A DNA stretch of 29,615 nucleotides from Desmonostoc muscorum LEGE 12446 (GTDB taxonomy: Bacteria; Cyanobacteriota; Cyanobacteriia; Cyanobacteriales; Nostocaceae): the NCBI RefSeq assembly GCF_015207005.2, contig NZ_JADEXS020000005.1, positions 1 to 29,615 of the forward strand. The letters are read 5' to 3'. Shown here piece by piece: positions 15,782 through 23,825 of this stretch. The notes beneath the pieces were generated by a model. The model had not been told where the DNA came from, did no database searches, and saw only the letters and a list, made by a program, of their open reading frames with translations. Both the position numbers and the translations under genes were made by a program. The first letter of the stretch is position 1, and every line of letters starts with the position of its first letter.

Positions 15782-15957
15782 GGCTATAACTTCGTCTCAA
15801 TTGGTGATAAGACAAAGTTACGTTAAGTGATAAGTGAAGCGCTGGACATTTAAGGACAGGGCAGGGACAGAGATTAATTGACCTTATCTGACCTCTCCTA
15901 TTACATCAACTAATCTCCTAAACTAGAAACATCCTCATCCGTACAAATACATTAACT
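15782..15957. promoter_or_regulatory. Divergent promoter region of the NACHT gene
   Basis: This 176-bp gap must hold the promoters of the NACHT gene and of the opposing small membrane genes. GGACA occurs three times (about 15844, 15854, 15866) at roughly one-turn spacing, a possible operator for the HTH domain of the NACHT protein. No ribosome site precedes the NACHT ATG. Confidence 0.4.
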
Positions 15958-18900
15958 ATGGGGGAAACACGGCATCGCAATAGTGTTCGAGTCAATGAAC
16001 AAGGAAAAAACAAACTCCAAGAGGCGAAAGCGGCAATTGGTAAGTCTGAAGGCAAGCGTTTAACTTATTTAGAACTTGCTGGGCGTGCCGCAGTGAGTGA
16101 GAAGACGGTTAAACGCTTTTTTAGTGGTAAAGAAGATGTTGATTGGGAATCTGCTAGTGTGATCGCCAAAGCTTTAGATTTAGAACTAACAGACTTAATT
16201 GATGTAAAACCGACGACTCCGCCACCTGAAACTACAGCTACTTTTATTGACTGGCGGGAAGTATGTAGCACTATGCTGGAACCGCAGCGACGCATAACCA
16301 GCAATCTTCTGATGCAAGATGAATCTGCCAAAAAAGAAAGAAAGCAGATTTATGTTCCCTTAGCACTGGTGCAGAGGACAAAAACAGATAAGCGCAACAA
16401 GGAAGACATTTCCCCAGATGAGGGAACACGTCTTTATGAACCGGAGTATGAAACCCAGCAGCGATTTGAGCATGAAGCTTTCTTAAGTCAAATCCTAAAA
16501 CGCCGCGAAGGTAAAACTAAAGGTAAGCAGATAGCAGTAATTGGAGAACCAGGTGCAGGGAAAACAACACTATTGCAAGCGATCGCTTTTTGGGTATTAG
16601 AGAACAATTTAGGTTTACCCATCTGGATATCTCTGGCAGACTTGGGACGAAATGGAAATTTAACGGATATTGAAACATATATATTTGATAGTTGGCTTAA
16701 GGATGCAATTGCCCCAACAACGTTGACTCAAGAAATACTGAATGAATTTAGAAACCAAATTCAAGGGGAGCAAGTGTGGCTGCTATTGGATGGGTTGGAT
16801 GAAATTTCTGGAGGGGAAGCGTTTCACCAGCCATTAGAAGAAGTTTCTCGTCAGTTAGCTGAATGGATAGGGCGTTCATCGCGGGTGGTGTTAACTTGTC
16901 GGCTAAATGTTTGGCAGGCAGATCGTAATGCACTGAACAATTTTGAAACCTATCGCCTACTGGACTTTGATTATCCCCAACAGGTGCATCAGTTCATTGA
17001 TAACTGGTTTGTGGAAGATAGTGATAAAGGAGAACGCTTAAAGACAGAATTAGGCTTAAATGAACGGATGCGCTTGCGGGACTTGGTACAAACTCCACTG
17101 CGTTTGGCACTTTTATGTAGTATCTGGCAAAGTGAAGAGGGAAACTTACCAGACACAAAGGCCGGACTGTATCATCAATGTATGCAACAGTTCTACACCT
17201 GGAAACAAAACCGTTTCGGCACCAACATCAAAGAGCAACAGGAATTAAACTTAGCTTTGGGACGTTTAGCCCTGCGGGATATCAATAAAGGCAGTTCCCG
17301 GTTCCGGTTGCGGGAAACTTTTATTAGCGAGGAACTGAGATATCCAGATGATGAGACTTCACTGTTTTACAAAGCATTGCAACTTGGCTGGCTGAATCAT
17401 ATAGGGATTGCAGCTGAATCTCCTAGCAAAGAAAAGGTTTATGCTTTCTACCATCCGAGTTTTGAGGAATATTTTGCGGCGTTAGCTATTGACGATTGGC
17501 ATTATTTTTTGAATCACGTTCCTGAGAACCCAGAACAAGGAACTTATCGCATATTTGAACCACAATGGAAAGAAGTGATTTTGCTGTGGTTGGGACGAGA
17601 AGATATAAAAAAGCAGCAGAAGGAAGAATTTATAAAGGCCTTGGTAGAGTTTGACGATGGGTGCAATGGTCAGAATCAAATTCCTGATTGGAAGGGATTT
17701 TATGAATACCGAGCTTATTTTCTAGCCGCATCTGGGATTGCCGAGTTTAAAGAGAGTGATTTGACAGATGTAATTGTGGAGCAAATCACCACATGGGGGT
17801 TTAGTTATTTTAATATTCAAATTCAGGACTGGCAAAAATTTGACAAACAGATAGAAAAAAATGCTAAGGCTGTACTGGTAGAGACGAATCGCAAAAAAGC
17901 TATCACTGCATTAGAGTCGTTAATTAGTGATTCTCAAGATGAATATACCCGTTGGGGAGCCGCAGAGATTTTAGTAAAGATAGCTCCAAATAACGCCACT
18001 GCTATCACTGCATTAGTGAAGTTAATTAGTGATTCTCAAAATGAATATACCCGTTGGGGAGCCGCAGAGATTTTAGGGGTAATAGCTCCAAATAACGCCA
18101 CTGCTATCACTGCATTAGTGAAGTTAATTAGTGATTCTCAAGATGAATATACCCGTTGGGAAGCCGCAGAGATTTTAGTAAAGATAGCTCCAAATAATGC
18201 TACTGCTATCACTGCATTAGTGAAGTTAATTAGTGATTCTCAAAATGACTATATCCAGATGCGAGTGGCAAAGATTTTAGAGCTAATAGCTTCAAATAAC
18301 GCCACTGCTATCACTGCATTAGAGTCGCTAATTCATGATTCTAAATCTGAAAATACCCGGGAGAGAGCCGCAGAGATTTTAGTAAATATATCTCCTAATA
18401 ACCTCACTGCTATCACTGTATTAGTGGAGTTAATTCGTAATTCTAAATCTGAAAATATCCGGGAGAGAGCCGCAGAGATTTTAGTAAAAATAGTTCCTGA
18501 TAACAGCACTGCTATCGCTGCATTATTGGAGTTAATTCGTGATTCTAAGTCTGAAAATACCCGTTGGCAAGCCGCAGAGATTTTAGGGGAGATAGCTCCA
18601 AATAACAGTACTGTTATCACTGCATTAGTGGAGTTAATTTGTGATTCTCAAGATGAATATACCCGGAGGCAAGTGGCAGAGACTTTAGTAAAAATAGCTT
18701 CAAATAACAGCACTGTGATCACTGCATTGGAGTCGTTAATTCGTAATTCTCAAAATGAATATACCCATTGGCGAGCCGCTGAGGCTTTAGTAAAAATAGC
18801 TCCTAATAACGTTACTGGTATCACTGCATTAGTGGAGTTAATTCGTGATTCTAATTCTAAATATACCCGCGAACGAGCCGCAGAGATTTTAGTAAAGATA

Positions 18901-19152
18901 GCTTCTAATAACGTTACCGCTATCACTGCATTAGTGGAGTTAATTCGTGATTCTAAATCTGTAAAAACGCGTAGGGAAGCAGCAAATAAGTTACAAAATT
19001 TATTAACACAATCTGAGAATATGGCAACAGTTGTCACTTCGTTGAAGGATTACTTATCAGACGAGGCTTGCAAAGTTATCTGGCACTGCACCCAAACTAT
19101 GACTTATCCAGCCTTTTATAAAGCTTGGCATCAGGGTGATAGCCAGTGTTGA
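15958..19152 (+). CDS. HTH-NACHT-HEAT protein, probable immune-type STAND NTPase
   Basis: This 1064-residue protein begins with an XRE-like helix-turn-helix (about 33-83: LELAGRAAVSEKTVKRFFSG). A NACHT NTPase follows, with Walker A GEPGAGKTT (196-204) and Walker B VWLLLDGLDE (273-282, with D278, D281, E282) followed by ISGG. After a helical winged region (about 370-600) come eleven 34-residue HEAT-type repeats at 648-1021 and a short C-terminus. Bacterial NACHT proteins are known antiphage sensors, with the repeats as the ligand-binding part. Here there is no nuclease effector at the N-terminus; the DNA-binding domain could instead regulate transcription or bind invading DNA. Domain identity is strong; immunity is inference from the family. 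Confidence 0.9.
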   Translation: MGETRHRNSVRVNEQGKNKLQEAKAAIGKSEGKRLTYLELAGRAAVSEKTVKRFFSGKEDVDWESASVIAKALDLELTDLIDVKPTTPPPETTATFIDWREVCSTMLEPQRRITSNLLMQDESAKKERKQIYVPLALVQRTKTDKRNKEDISPDEGTRLYEPEYETQQRFEHEAFLSQILKRREGKTKGKQIAVIGEPGAGKTTLLQAIAFWVLENNLGLPIWISLADLGRNGNLTDIETYIFDSWLKDAIAPTTLTQEILNEFRNQIQGEQVWLLLDGLDEISGGEAFHQPLEEVSRQLAEWIGRSSRVVLTCRLNVWQADRNALNNFETYRLLDFDYPQQVHQFIDNWFVEDSDKGERLKTELGLNERMRLRDLVQTPLRLALLCSIWQSEEGNLPDTKAGLYHQCMQQFYTWKQNRFGTNIKEQQELNLALGRLALRDINKGSSRFRLRETFISEELRYPDDETSLFYKALQLGWLNHIGIAAESPSKEKVYAFYHPSFEEYFAALAIDDWHYFLNHVPENPEQGTYRIFEPQWKEVILLWLGREDIKKQQKEEFIKALVEFDDGCNGQNQIPDWKGFYEYRAYFLAASGIAEFKESDLTDVIVEQITTWGFSYFNIQIQDWQKFDKQIEKNAKAVLVETNRKKAITALESLISDSQDEYTRWGAAEILVKIAPNNATAITALVKLISDSQNEYTRWGAAEILGVIAPNNATAITALVKLISDSQDEYTRWEAAEILVKIAPNNATAITALVKLISDSQNDYIQMRVAKILELIASNNATAITALESLIHDSKSENTRERAAEILVNISPNNLTAITVLVELIRNSKSENIRERAAEILVKIVPDNSTAIAALLELIRDSKSENTRWQAAEILGEIAPNNSTVITALVELICDSQDEYTRRQVAETLVKIASNNSTVITALESLIRNSQNEYTHWRAAEALVKIAPNNVTGITALVELIRDSNSKYTRERAAEILVKIASNNVTAITALVELIRDSKSVKTRREAANKLQNLLTQSENMATVVTSLKDYLSDEACKVIWHCTQTMTYPAFYKAWHQGDSQC
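17899..19020 (+). repeat. Eleven tandem 102-bp HEAT-repeat units
   Basis: A 102-bp unit starting at GCTATCACTG recurs at 17899, 18001, 18103, 18205, 18307, 18409, 18511, 18613, 18715, 18817 and 18919, with a degenerate twelfth at 19021. Neighbouring units at 18001-18204 are almost identical in DNA as well as protein. Each encodes 34 residues of the type TALVxLIxDSxxEYTRxxAAEILVKIAPNN. Such identity at silent sites means recent expansion or gene conversion, so the number of units probably varies between strains. Confidence 0.92.
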
Positions 19153-19183
19153 GCAACAGGCTTGCGAAGCATTACCTACTTCA

Positions 19184-19204
19184 AAGCCTTATCAAGCAAG
19201 GCTT
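19184..19204 (+). terminator. Hairpin after the NACHT gene
   Basis: AAGCCTT (19184-19190) and AAGGCTT (19198-19204) form a perfect 7-bp stem with a 7-base loop, 32 bases past the stop. It is not followed by a T run. It is likely the end of the NACHT transcript, but could also act in stability. Confidence 0.5.
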
Positions 19205-19714
19205 ATAACATAAATATTCGATTAATTTCTTACTTTTTTCTTACTTGACTTGATTATCATCAATAAAATTATTACTAATTTAATTACGCATAGATTTTTA
19301 CTTATGAATTACCATCCCTTAACAACAGACACTAGATTAATTTTGTAATTAATGTCACTAGCTATTACTGAGATAGAAGATTGCATGGAAATAGTCAATC
19401 TCTAGTTACAAATTCACATTTGTAATTAATTACATTTGTAATAATGCTATTTTGTATATTTGTAAATCTGTAATCCTGGGACTAAGTTTTATCTTAAAAC
19501 AGTTGTAACTAATATTACTTTACTATTACTGAACCTTTAAGACTATAGAAAAATGTCCAATCTCTAGTTATAAATTCACATTTGTAATTAATTACATTTG
19601 TAATAATGCTATTTTGTGTATTTATAAATTTGTAATTTAAGTATTAAGCTTAGTATTGCGACTTTCGGGGATTTGTCATAAGGTAATGAATTACATTTTT
19701 ACAAAAACACATTT
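19205..19714. other. AT-rich centromere-like region with a duplicated 79-bp block
   Basis: There is no gene here. A block at 19396-19474 recurs at 19558-19636 (exactly 162 bases on) with about four mismatches. Each copy contains the perfect palindrome TGTAATTAATTACA (19421-19434; 19583-19596) and further TTTGTAAT/ATTACATT half-sites. The region directly precedes parA, so it probably serves as promoter and centromere (parS) for the downstream partition proteins. A related palindrome lies after the second partition gene. Confidence 0.7.
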
Positions 19715-20365
19715 ATGAAAATTGCAGTGTTGAACCAAAAGGGGGGCAGTGGCAAGACCACGGTATCAATCCATTTGGCTCATGCTTTTTCTATGAAGGG
19801 GTATCGAGTATTACTTATTGATACTGACCCTCAAGGCTCAACCCGTGACTGGGCAGCAGCACGTAATGGTGAAGCTCCATTTAGTGTCATTGGTTTAGAT
19901 CGCCCTATCTTGCACAAAGAATTGCCTAAACTAGCGCAGGGGTATGATTTTGTTTTTCTTGATGGTGCGCCAAGAGTTTCTGACTTAACGAGATCCGCAA
20001 TCATGGCAGTGGATTTTGTGTTGGTTCCTGTACAACCATCTCCCCTAGATGTGTGGGCAGTGCATGAGGTAGTAGAACTCGTACAAGAGGCCACTATATA
20101 TAAACCAGACCTAACAGCAGCATTTGTGATCAACAGAAAGATAGTGAACACTGCTCTTGGCCGAGAGGTGACGGAAGTTTTAGAAGAATACCCCTTTCCA
20201 GTGCTGAAAGCACAAATAAGTCAAAGGGTAGCATTTGCTGAGTCTTTGAATATTGGGAGTACGGTTTTGGAAACTGCCCCCAAAAGTGCTGCAAGTGATG
20301 AAGTACGAGCAGTTGTTAAAGAAATATTAGAAGCAACAAAGGAAGCGAATCATGGCAGAAACTAA
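19715..20365 (+). CDS. parA: ParA-type partition ATPase (type Ib)
   Basis: This 216-residue protein lacks the N-terminal DNA-binding extension, as in type Ib ParA. It has the deviant Walker A KGGSGKTT (signature K9, K14), switch segment IDTDPQGS (35-42) and Walker B FVFLDGAP with D83. It would bind DNA non-specifically in the ATP state and move plasmid copies with its partner. The partner gene overlaps by 14 bases, and AT-rich palindromic repeats lie on both sides of the pair. No ribosome site is evident before the ATG, so a short leader is possible. Confidence 0.93.
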   Translation: MKIAVLNQKGGSGKTTVSIHLAHAFSMKGYRVLLIDTDPQGSTRDWAAARNGEAPFSVIGLDRPILHKELPKLAQGYDFVFLDGAPRVSDLTRSAIMAVDFVLVPVQPSPLDVWAVHEVVELVQEATIYKPDLTAAFVINRKIVNTALGREVTEVLEEYPFPVLKAQISQRVAFAESLNIGSTVLETAPKSAASDEVRAVVKEILEATKEANHGRN

Positions 20366-20627
20366 AAAAACACAAAAATTGAGTTTAAAGCCAACTGTTC
20401 AGAAAACATCTGTTCCTGAAGAAGCAGCAGCATGGGTAGAAAGCCGCAATGGTGCTGAAGTGCCTAGCACTATAGTTGCTGAAGAAGTTAACAACCCTAA
20501 AAGCAAGCGCGTTACTTTTGAAGTAACCGAAGCACAGCACCAGGAAATTAAAATCCGTGCTACTAAAAAGGGCATGACTATTAAGGAGTATATGATCGCT
20601 CTAGTTGAGGAGGAACTAAAGAGATAA
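20352..20627 (+). CDS. Ribbon-helix-helix partition protein (ParB/ParG-like)
   Basis: This 91-residue protein has a disordered basic N-terminus (to about residue 50). A ribbon-helix-helix domain follows: a strand KRVTFEVTE (about 53-61), then helices AQHQEIKIRATKKG and IKEYMIALVEEELKR. Type Ib partition systems pair a small ParA with such a protein, whose flexible tail stimulates ParA ATPase and whose fold binds the centromere. The start overlaps parA and follows AAGGA by about eight bases. Flanking TGTAATTAATTACA elements are the likely binding sites. Confidence 0.85.
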   Translation: MAETKKTQKLSLKPTVQKTSVPEEAAAWVESRNGAEVPSTIVAEEVNNPKSKRVTFEVTEAQHQEIKIRATKKGMTIKEYMIALVEEELKR

Positions 20628-20688
20628 TGTAATTAATTACTTTATTACATTTGTATTTAATTACATTATTACATTATTACAGATGTAA
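20626..20688. repeat. Centromere-like repeats after the partition genes
   Basis: TGTAATTAATTAC at 20628-20640 (13 of 14 bases of the upstream palindrome) is followed by ATTACATTTGTA, TTACATTA twice and TTACAGATGTAA at 20677-20688. These short TTACAT half-sites match the motif upstream of parA. Together the two clusters bracket the partition pair, as parS sites do. Confidence 0.65.
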
Positions 20689-20722
20689 CTTAGACTGAAA
20701 ACCCTGTTTACTGTCTTGAAAT

Positions 20723-20959
20723 ATGAATGCTCACAAAATAGAAGTCGTTTTAACTGAAGATGGAACTCTGACGCTACAGGATTTACCCTTTCATGCTGGG
20801 GATGCTGTGGAAGTGATTATTCTGGAAACTAAGACTCCACAGCAACAAGCCCAACATTTATCTCAATCTGGTACAAATCCTTATCCTTTGCACAACAAAC
20901 AGCCATACCATTATGACGACCCCACAGAACCCGTCGCTTTAGAGGACTGGAGTGTATAG
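20723..20959 (+). CDS. Antitoxin-like small protein
   Basis: This 78-residue protein begins with a beta-rich segment (KIEVVLTEDGTLTLQDLPFHAGDAVEVIIL, residues 5-34) that resembles AbrB/VapB-like or DUF2281-type antitoxin N-termini. A glutamine-, histidine- and proline-rich tail follows, ending in VALEDWSV. Such tails often wrap a toxin. No toxin follows at short distance. The PIN-like nuclease gene 341 bases downstream is the only candidate partner. The family guess is from pattern only. Confidence 0.65.
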   Translation: MNAHKIEVVLTEDGTLTLQDLPFHAGDAVEVIILETKTPQQQAQHLSQSGTNPYPLHNKQPYHYDDPTEPVALEDWSV

Positions 20960-21037
20960 ACGCTTTTATAGGAATGCGGAACCGTCCTGTGTAGTTGAAT
21001 ATAGACTTAAACAGTTTTTCTAAATTAAGAGGTATCA

Positions 21038-21187
21038 ATGAGTAGAGCAAATAATCTCGTAATACTCCTTTTATCAGCATTAAAAATTAGTCATACTGTA
21101 GTTTACAGCCGTAGATATCGCTCCCATAATGGCGGTAAGTATTGTTATCATGATATTGGACTAACAGTCTTTTACCAAAGCATCTAG
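21038..21187 (+). CDS. Possible small ORF, 49 residues
   Basis: An ATG at 21038 follows AAGAGGT by three to four bases and opens 49 codons ending in TAG at 21187. The product has a hydrophobic stretch (NLVILLLSALK) and a basic, aromatic end (VVYSRRYRSHNGGKYCYHD). It could be a remnant of a longer gene or a small protein. I do not recognise it. The rest of 20960-21300 is very AT-rich with no gene seen. Confidence 0.3.
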   Translation: MSRANNLVILLLSALKISHTVVYSRRYRSHNGGKYCYHDIGLTVFYQSI

Positions 21188-21300
21188 CTAATAATAAAAT
21201 TAATTTAAAAATAAAAATATTTTATAAAATTGTGTATTATATTTGGGTAATTGATGTAATAAACAATTATTAAAAAACATACTTAATTAAATTATAAAAT

Positions 21301-22623
21301 ATGAGAGAGCTTTTTCCAGACTATTATTATCCAACAGAAGAAGAGTTTAAGACAGCTTGGGAAAAAGCAACATTTGTTTTAGATACAAGTGTATTATTGG
21401 ATTTATATAGATATCCTGAAGAACTTAGAGAGCAATTAATTAATATTTTTGAAAAAATTGCAGATAGGCTTTGGATACCATATCAAGTTGCCTTAGAATT
21501 TCAAAGGCGTAGAATGACGACTATATCAGATCAAAAATTAACTTTTAATAAAGTTGAAAATATTATTCAAAAAGGAATTGATGAAATTCAAAAAATACAA
21601 AAAGGAATAAATAAGCAATTAAATGACTTTCAACTAGAAAAAAGGCATTCAACTATTTCAGTTAATGAGTTTCTTAAAAAAATGGCTGAATCAATTCAAT
21701 TAATTGAACAAGATTCGCAAGAGTTTTTATCTGAATTAAAACAAAAAAAAGATAAACAGCTATCAGTAACCACAAATCCTGATCCAATTCGCAATAAAAT
21801 TGATGAACTTATACGAAATAAGATAGGAAATCCTCCTTCTGATCAAGAAACTATTGACAAGATTTATGATGAATGCAGACACAGAATAGAACACTCAATC
21901 CCTCCAGGGCTAATTGATTATAATGAAAAACAAGGTGATGACGAAACTTTTACCTATCAAGATATTAAATATAATAGAAAATATGGTGATATTGTTATAT
22001 GGCTAAATATTATAGAAAAAGTTAAAGAAAAAGGTTATGTAATATTTATTACCAGCGAAAAGAAAGACGATTGGTGGTGGTCGTTCAAACAAAGCTCTGA
22101 GCCACCACAAAAAATGGGTCTAAGACGAGAATTATTAGAAGAAATAAAAGTAAAAACTAATGACGGTTTCTTTTGGGCATACCAAACTGAGCGTTTTATG
22201 AAATATGCTGATGAGTATTTAAATGTAGATGTTGAGCAAAAATTAATTGATCAAATTTATGATATTTCTAGCGTGGGACAAAATTTATCTGATAACCTAA
22301 GCTATGAAGATATAGATATCCAAGTGATTACTTCAGAAGATTTATCTAACACTATAAAATGTGATTTCTTACAAGTGTTTTCTCAATCTAATCAACAACA
22401 GTATGATGCTTACGCAGAAATAAGTTTCTGGGAAATCAATGGTTGGAGAGTTAATGGTGTTAGGGTCGATCCAAGCACTTATAAGAGTTTAACTCATCCA
22501 GCTTTAGGGACATGGAATATTATTTCTTGGCAAGAAAACGAACCATACGGTTTATATAAAGGTGAAATTAGAGCAAATAATCCTGTGTGTATGAGATGTT
22601 TTCTTGTCAAGAAAAGCAAATAG
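21301..22623 (+). CDS. Large PIN-like nuclease domain protein
   Basis: This 440-residue protein has an N-terminal PIN-like ribonuclease fold of the large (PIN_8-like) type. Acidic residues appear in the expected order: D28 in FVLDTSVLLDLY, E66 in QVALEFQRR, D230 in YGDIVIWLNIIEK, and the end motif FITSEKKDDWWW (249-260, D256/D257). A long helical insertion (about 75-200) separates the first two motifs from the last. The C-terminal part (about 320-440) is acidic and tryptophan-rich, with no known domain. DNA composition is very AT-rich, unlike the replication genes, which points to recent acquisition. The role is likely toxin or phage defence; this is family-based inference. Confidence 0.78.
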   Translation: MRELFPDYYYPTEEEFKTAWEKATFVLDTSVLLDLYRYPEELREQLINIFEKIADRLWIPYQVALEFQRRRMTTISDQKLTFNKVENIIQKGIDEIQKIQKGINKQLNDFQLEKRHSTISVNEFLKKMAESIQLIEQDSQEFLSELKQKKDKQLSVTTNPDPIRNKIDELIRNKIGNPPSDQETIDKIYDECRHRIEHSIPPGLIDYNEKQGDDETFTYQDIKYNRKYGDIVIWLNIIEKVKEKGYVIFITSEKKDDWWWSFKQSSEPPQKMGLRRELLEEIKVKTNDGFFWAYQTERFMKYADEYLNVDVEQKLIDQIYDISSVGQNLSDNLSYEDIDIQVITSEDLSNTIKCDFLQVFSQSNQQQYDAYAEISFWEINGWRVNGVRVDPSTYKSLTHPALGTWNIISWQENEPYGLYKGEIRANNPVCMRCFLVKKSK

Positions 22624-22871
22624 AGATCGCCCGTTCCGCCTTCGCTCCTACCCCAACAGAATTAGCCATAGAGTGAGAGTCGTAACTGCATAGATGCAGG
22701 TCTATGTATTGGGATTTAGGAGGAATTTGACGCAACCGCATAGATGAAAGCCTATGCGCTAGGTGCGATCATATCTAAGAAGAAGAGTAACCAAACTTGA
22801 AACGTGGTGTGATAAGTGCAATTCCGCTTTATTTGTTTCTCCTAATAATTATAAAAAAACTATTGTACAAA
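22624..22871. other. Gap with two similar hairpins
   Basis: GCATAG (22688-22693)/CTATGT (22702-22707) and GCATAG (22738-22743)/CTATGC (22752-22757) are two related hairpins with 8-base loops and matching flanks (CGTAACT, CGCAACC), 50 bases apart. They look like a duplicated palindromic repeat between convergent genes. They could act as terminators or be relics of a small interspersed repeat. Confidence 0.45.
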
Positions 22872-23387
22872 CTAGAATGGATATCTAATATTTTTATCAG
22901 AAAGTCTGGGATCATTAATCATTAACTGAATTAAGCTTTTTTTTAAGGTATTCAAAGAATTAGGAGTAAAAATTAAACAAGTTAGATTATTTGCATTAAT
23001 TGTTGTTACATCTCCTGCCTTCTCCTCTTTAATTATTTCTTTTATTGTTTTTATTGCTTCTATTTTTGAATTTGGGTAATTATATATTATCCAATATAAA
23101 TAAGGATATATTTCAGAAGAGAGTGTGAATATTTTCTCTTTATTTCCAGAATCTAAAACATAATTTACTTTATTTTCAGCATCTACATATGTCCATAAAC
23201 CATCAATTAAGTTCAAGTTAGAAATACATTTTTGATAACCATTCCATATTTTATCCTTCTCCCAATTTTTAGTTTCTTTTTTAATTTGGAAATAATTATT
23301 TAAACAAGCAATAATAAAACCAAATCCCCCTGTCAATAAAGAGGCTACTAAATATTTCCAACTATCAGGAATATCGATAAAAAACAT
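22872..23387 (-). CDS. Hypothetical membrane-anchored protein
   Basis: This 171-residue protein has one N-terminal membrane helix (about 12-30, LVASLLTGGFGFIIACL), then a soluble helical domain rich in K, N, I and Y. No catalytic motif is seen. The gene is strongly AT-rich like the PIN-like gene it converges with, so both may have arrived together. Function is unknown. No ribosome site is obvious before the ATG. Confidence 0.65.
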   Translation of the reverse strand: MFFIDIPDSWKYLVASLLTGGFGFIIACLNNYFQIKKETKNWEKDKIWNGYQKCISNLNLIDGLWTYVDAENKVNYVLDSGNKEKIFTLSSEIYPYLYWIIYNYPNSKIEAIKTIKEIIKEEKAGDVTTINANNLTCLIFTPNSLNTLKKSLIQLMINDPRLSDKNIRYPF

Positions 23388-23503
23388 TTTTCTACTACTC
23401 TTATTTCTCTGAATGTTACCAAAATTATAAATATGCTTAAGTAATATATTTGAATATTGTGATTAATCCAACCTATAAAACCTGACTTAGAATGGTACAG
23501 CTT

Positions 23504-23722
23504 TGTGTACTCAGTTGCTCAAAATGCCTTAACGTCAGTGCTATCACTTTAATGTCGTCATAGATCACTTTCCCGCTAACGAGGGAGATCGCACTTTTGG
23601 CTCATTAGTGACTCAATACTTTACCGTCGTTGCATTTAGGGAAAATGTCGTCATAATCTCCTGTCCCGACTAAGGGCGATGGGTGACAGAATCACCCTGG
23701 TGATTCTGTCACCCAGTACACA
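23504..23722. mobile_element. 219-bp element with TGTGTACT/AGTACACA ends
   Basis: TGTGTACT (23504-23511) and AGTACACA (23715-23722) form terminal inverted repeats. The flanking pentamers AGCTT and AGATT differ by one base, a possible decayed target duplication. Inside, GTC(G/A)TC-type direct repeats occur: TTAACGTCA (23529), TTAATGTCGTCA (23549), TTACCGTCGT (23621) and AAAATGTCGTCA (23643), two pairs about 20 bases apart. This resembles the repeated TnsB-binding sites of Tn7-like transposon ends. There is no room for a gene, so it would be a non-autonomous (MITE-like) or collapsed element. Confidence 0.45.
23681..23714. repeat. Perfect 16-bp inverted repeat
   Basis: GGGTGACAGAATCACC (23681-23696) and GGTGATTCTGTCACCC (23699-23714) pair perfectly around two bases. 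This near-continuous palindrome forms the right part of the small element and could extrude as a cruciform. It also includes TGTCACC, similar to the inner repeats of Tn7-like ends. Confidence 0.85.
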
Positions 23723-23825
23723 AGATTCAAAACAACATTGACACGCCTAAAGATTTTATGATCCAAGCAGACCAATAAGGTTGATAAGTCTATTACTCTT
23801 ATGATGCTGAAACGCTTCACCCTGT

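Noticed and set aside
17899..19020. CRISPR array in the regular 102-bp repeats
   Set aside because: The repeats are contiguous, in frame and encode HEAT motifs; there are no unique spacers.
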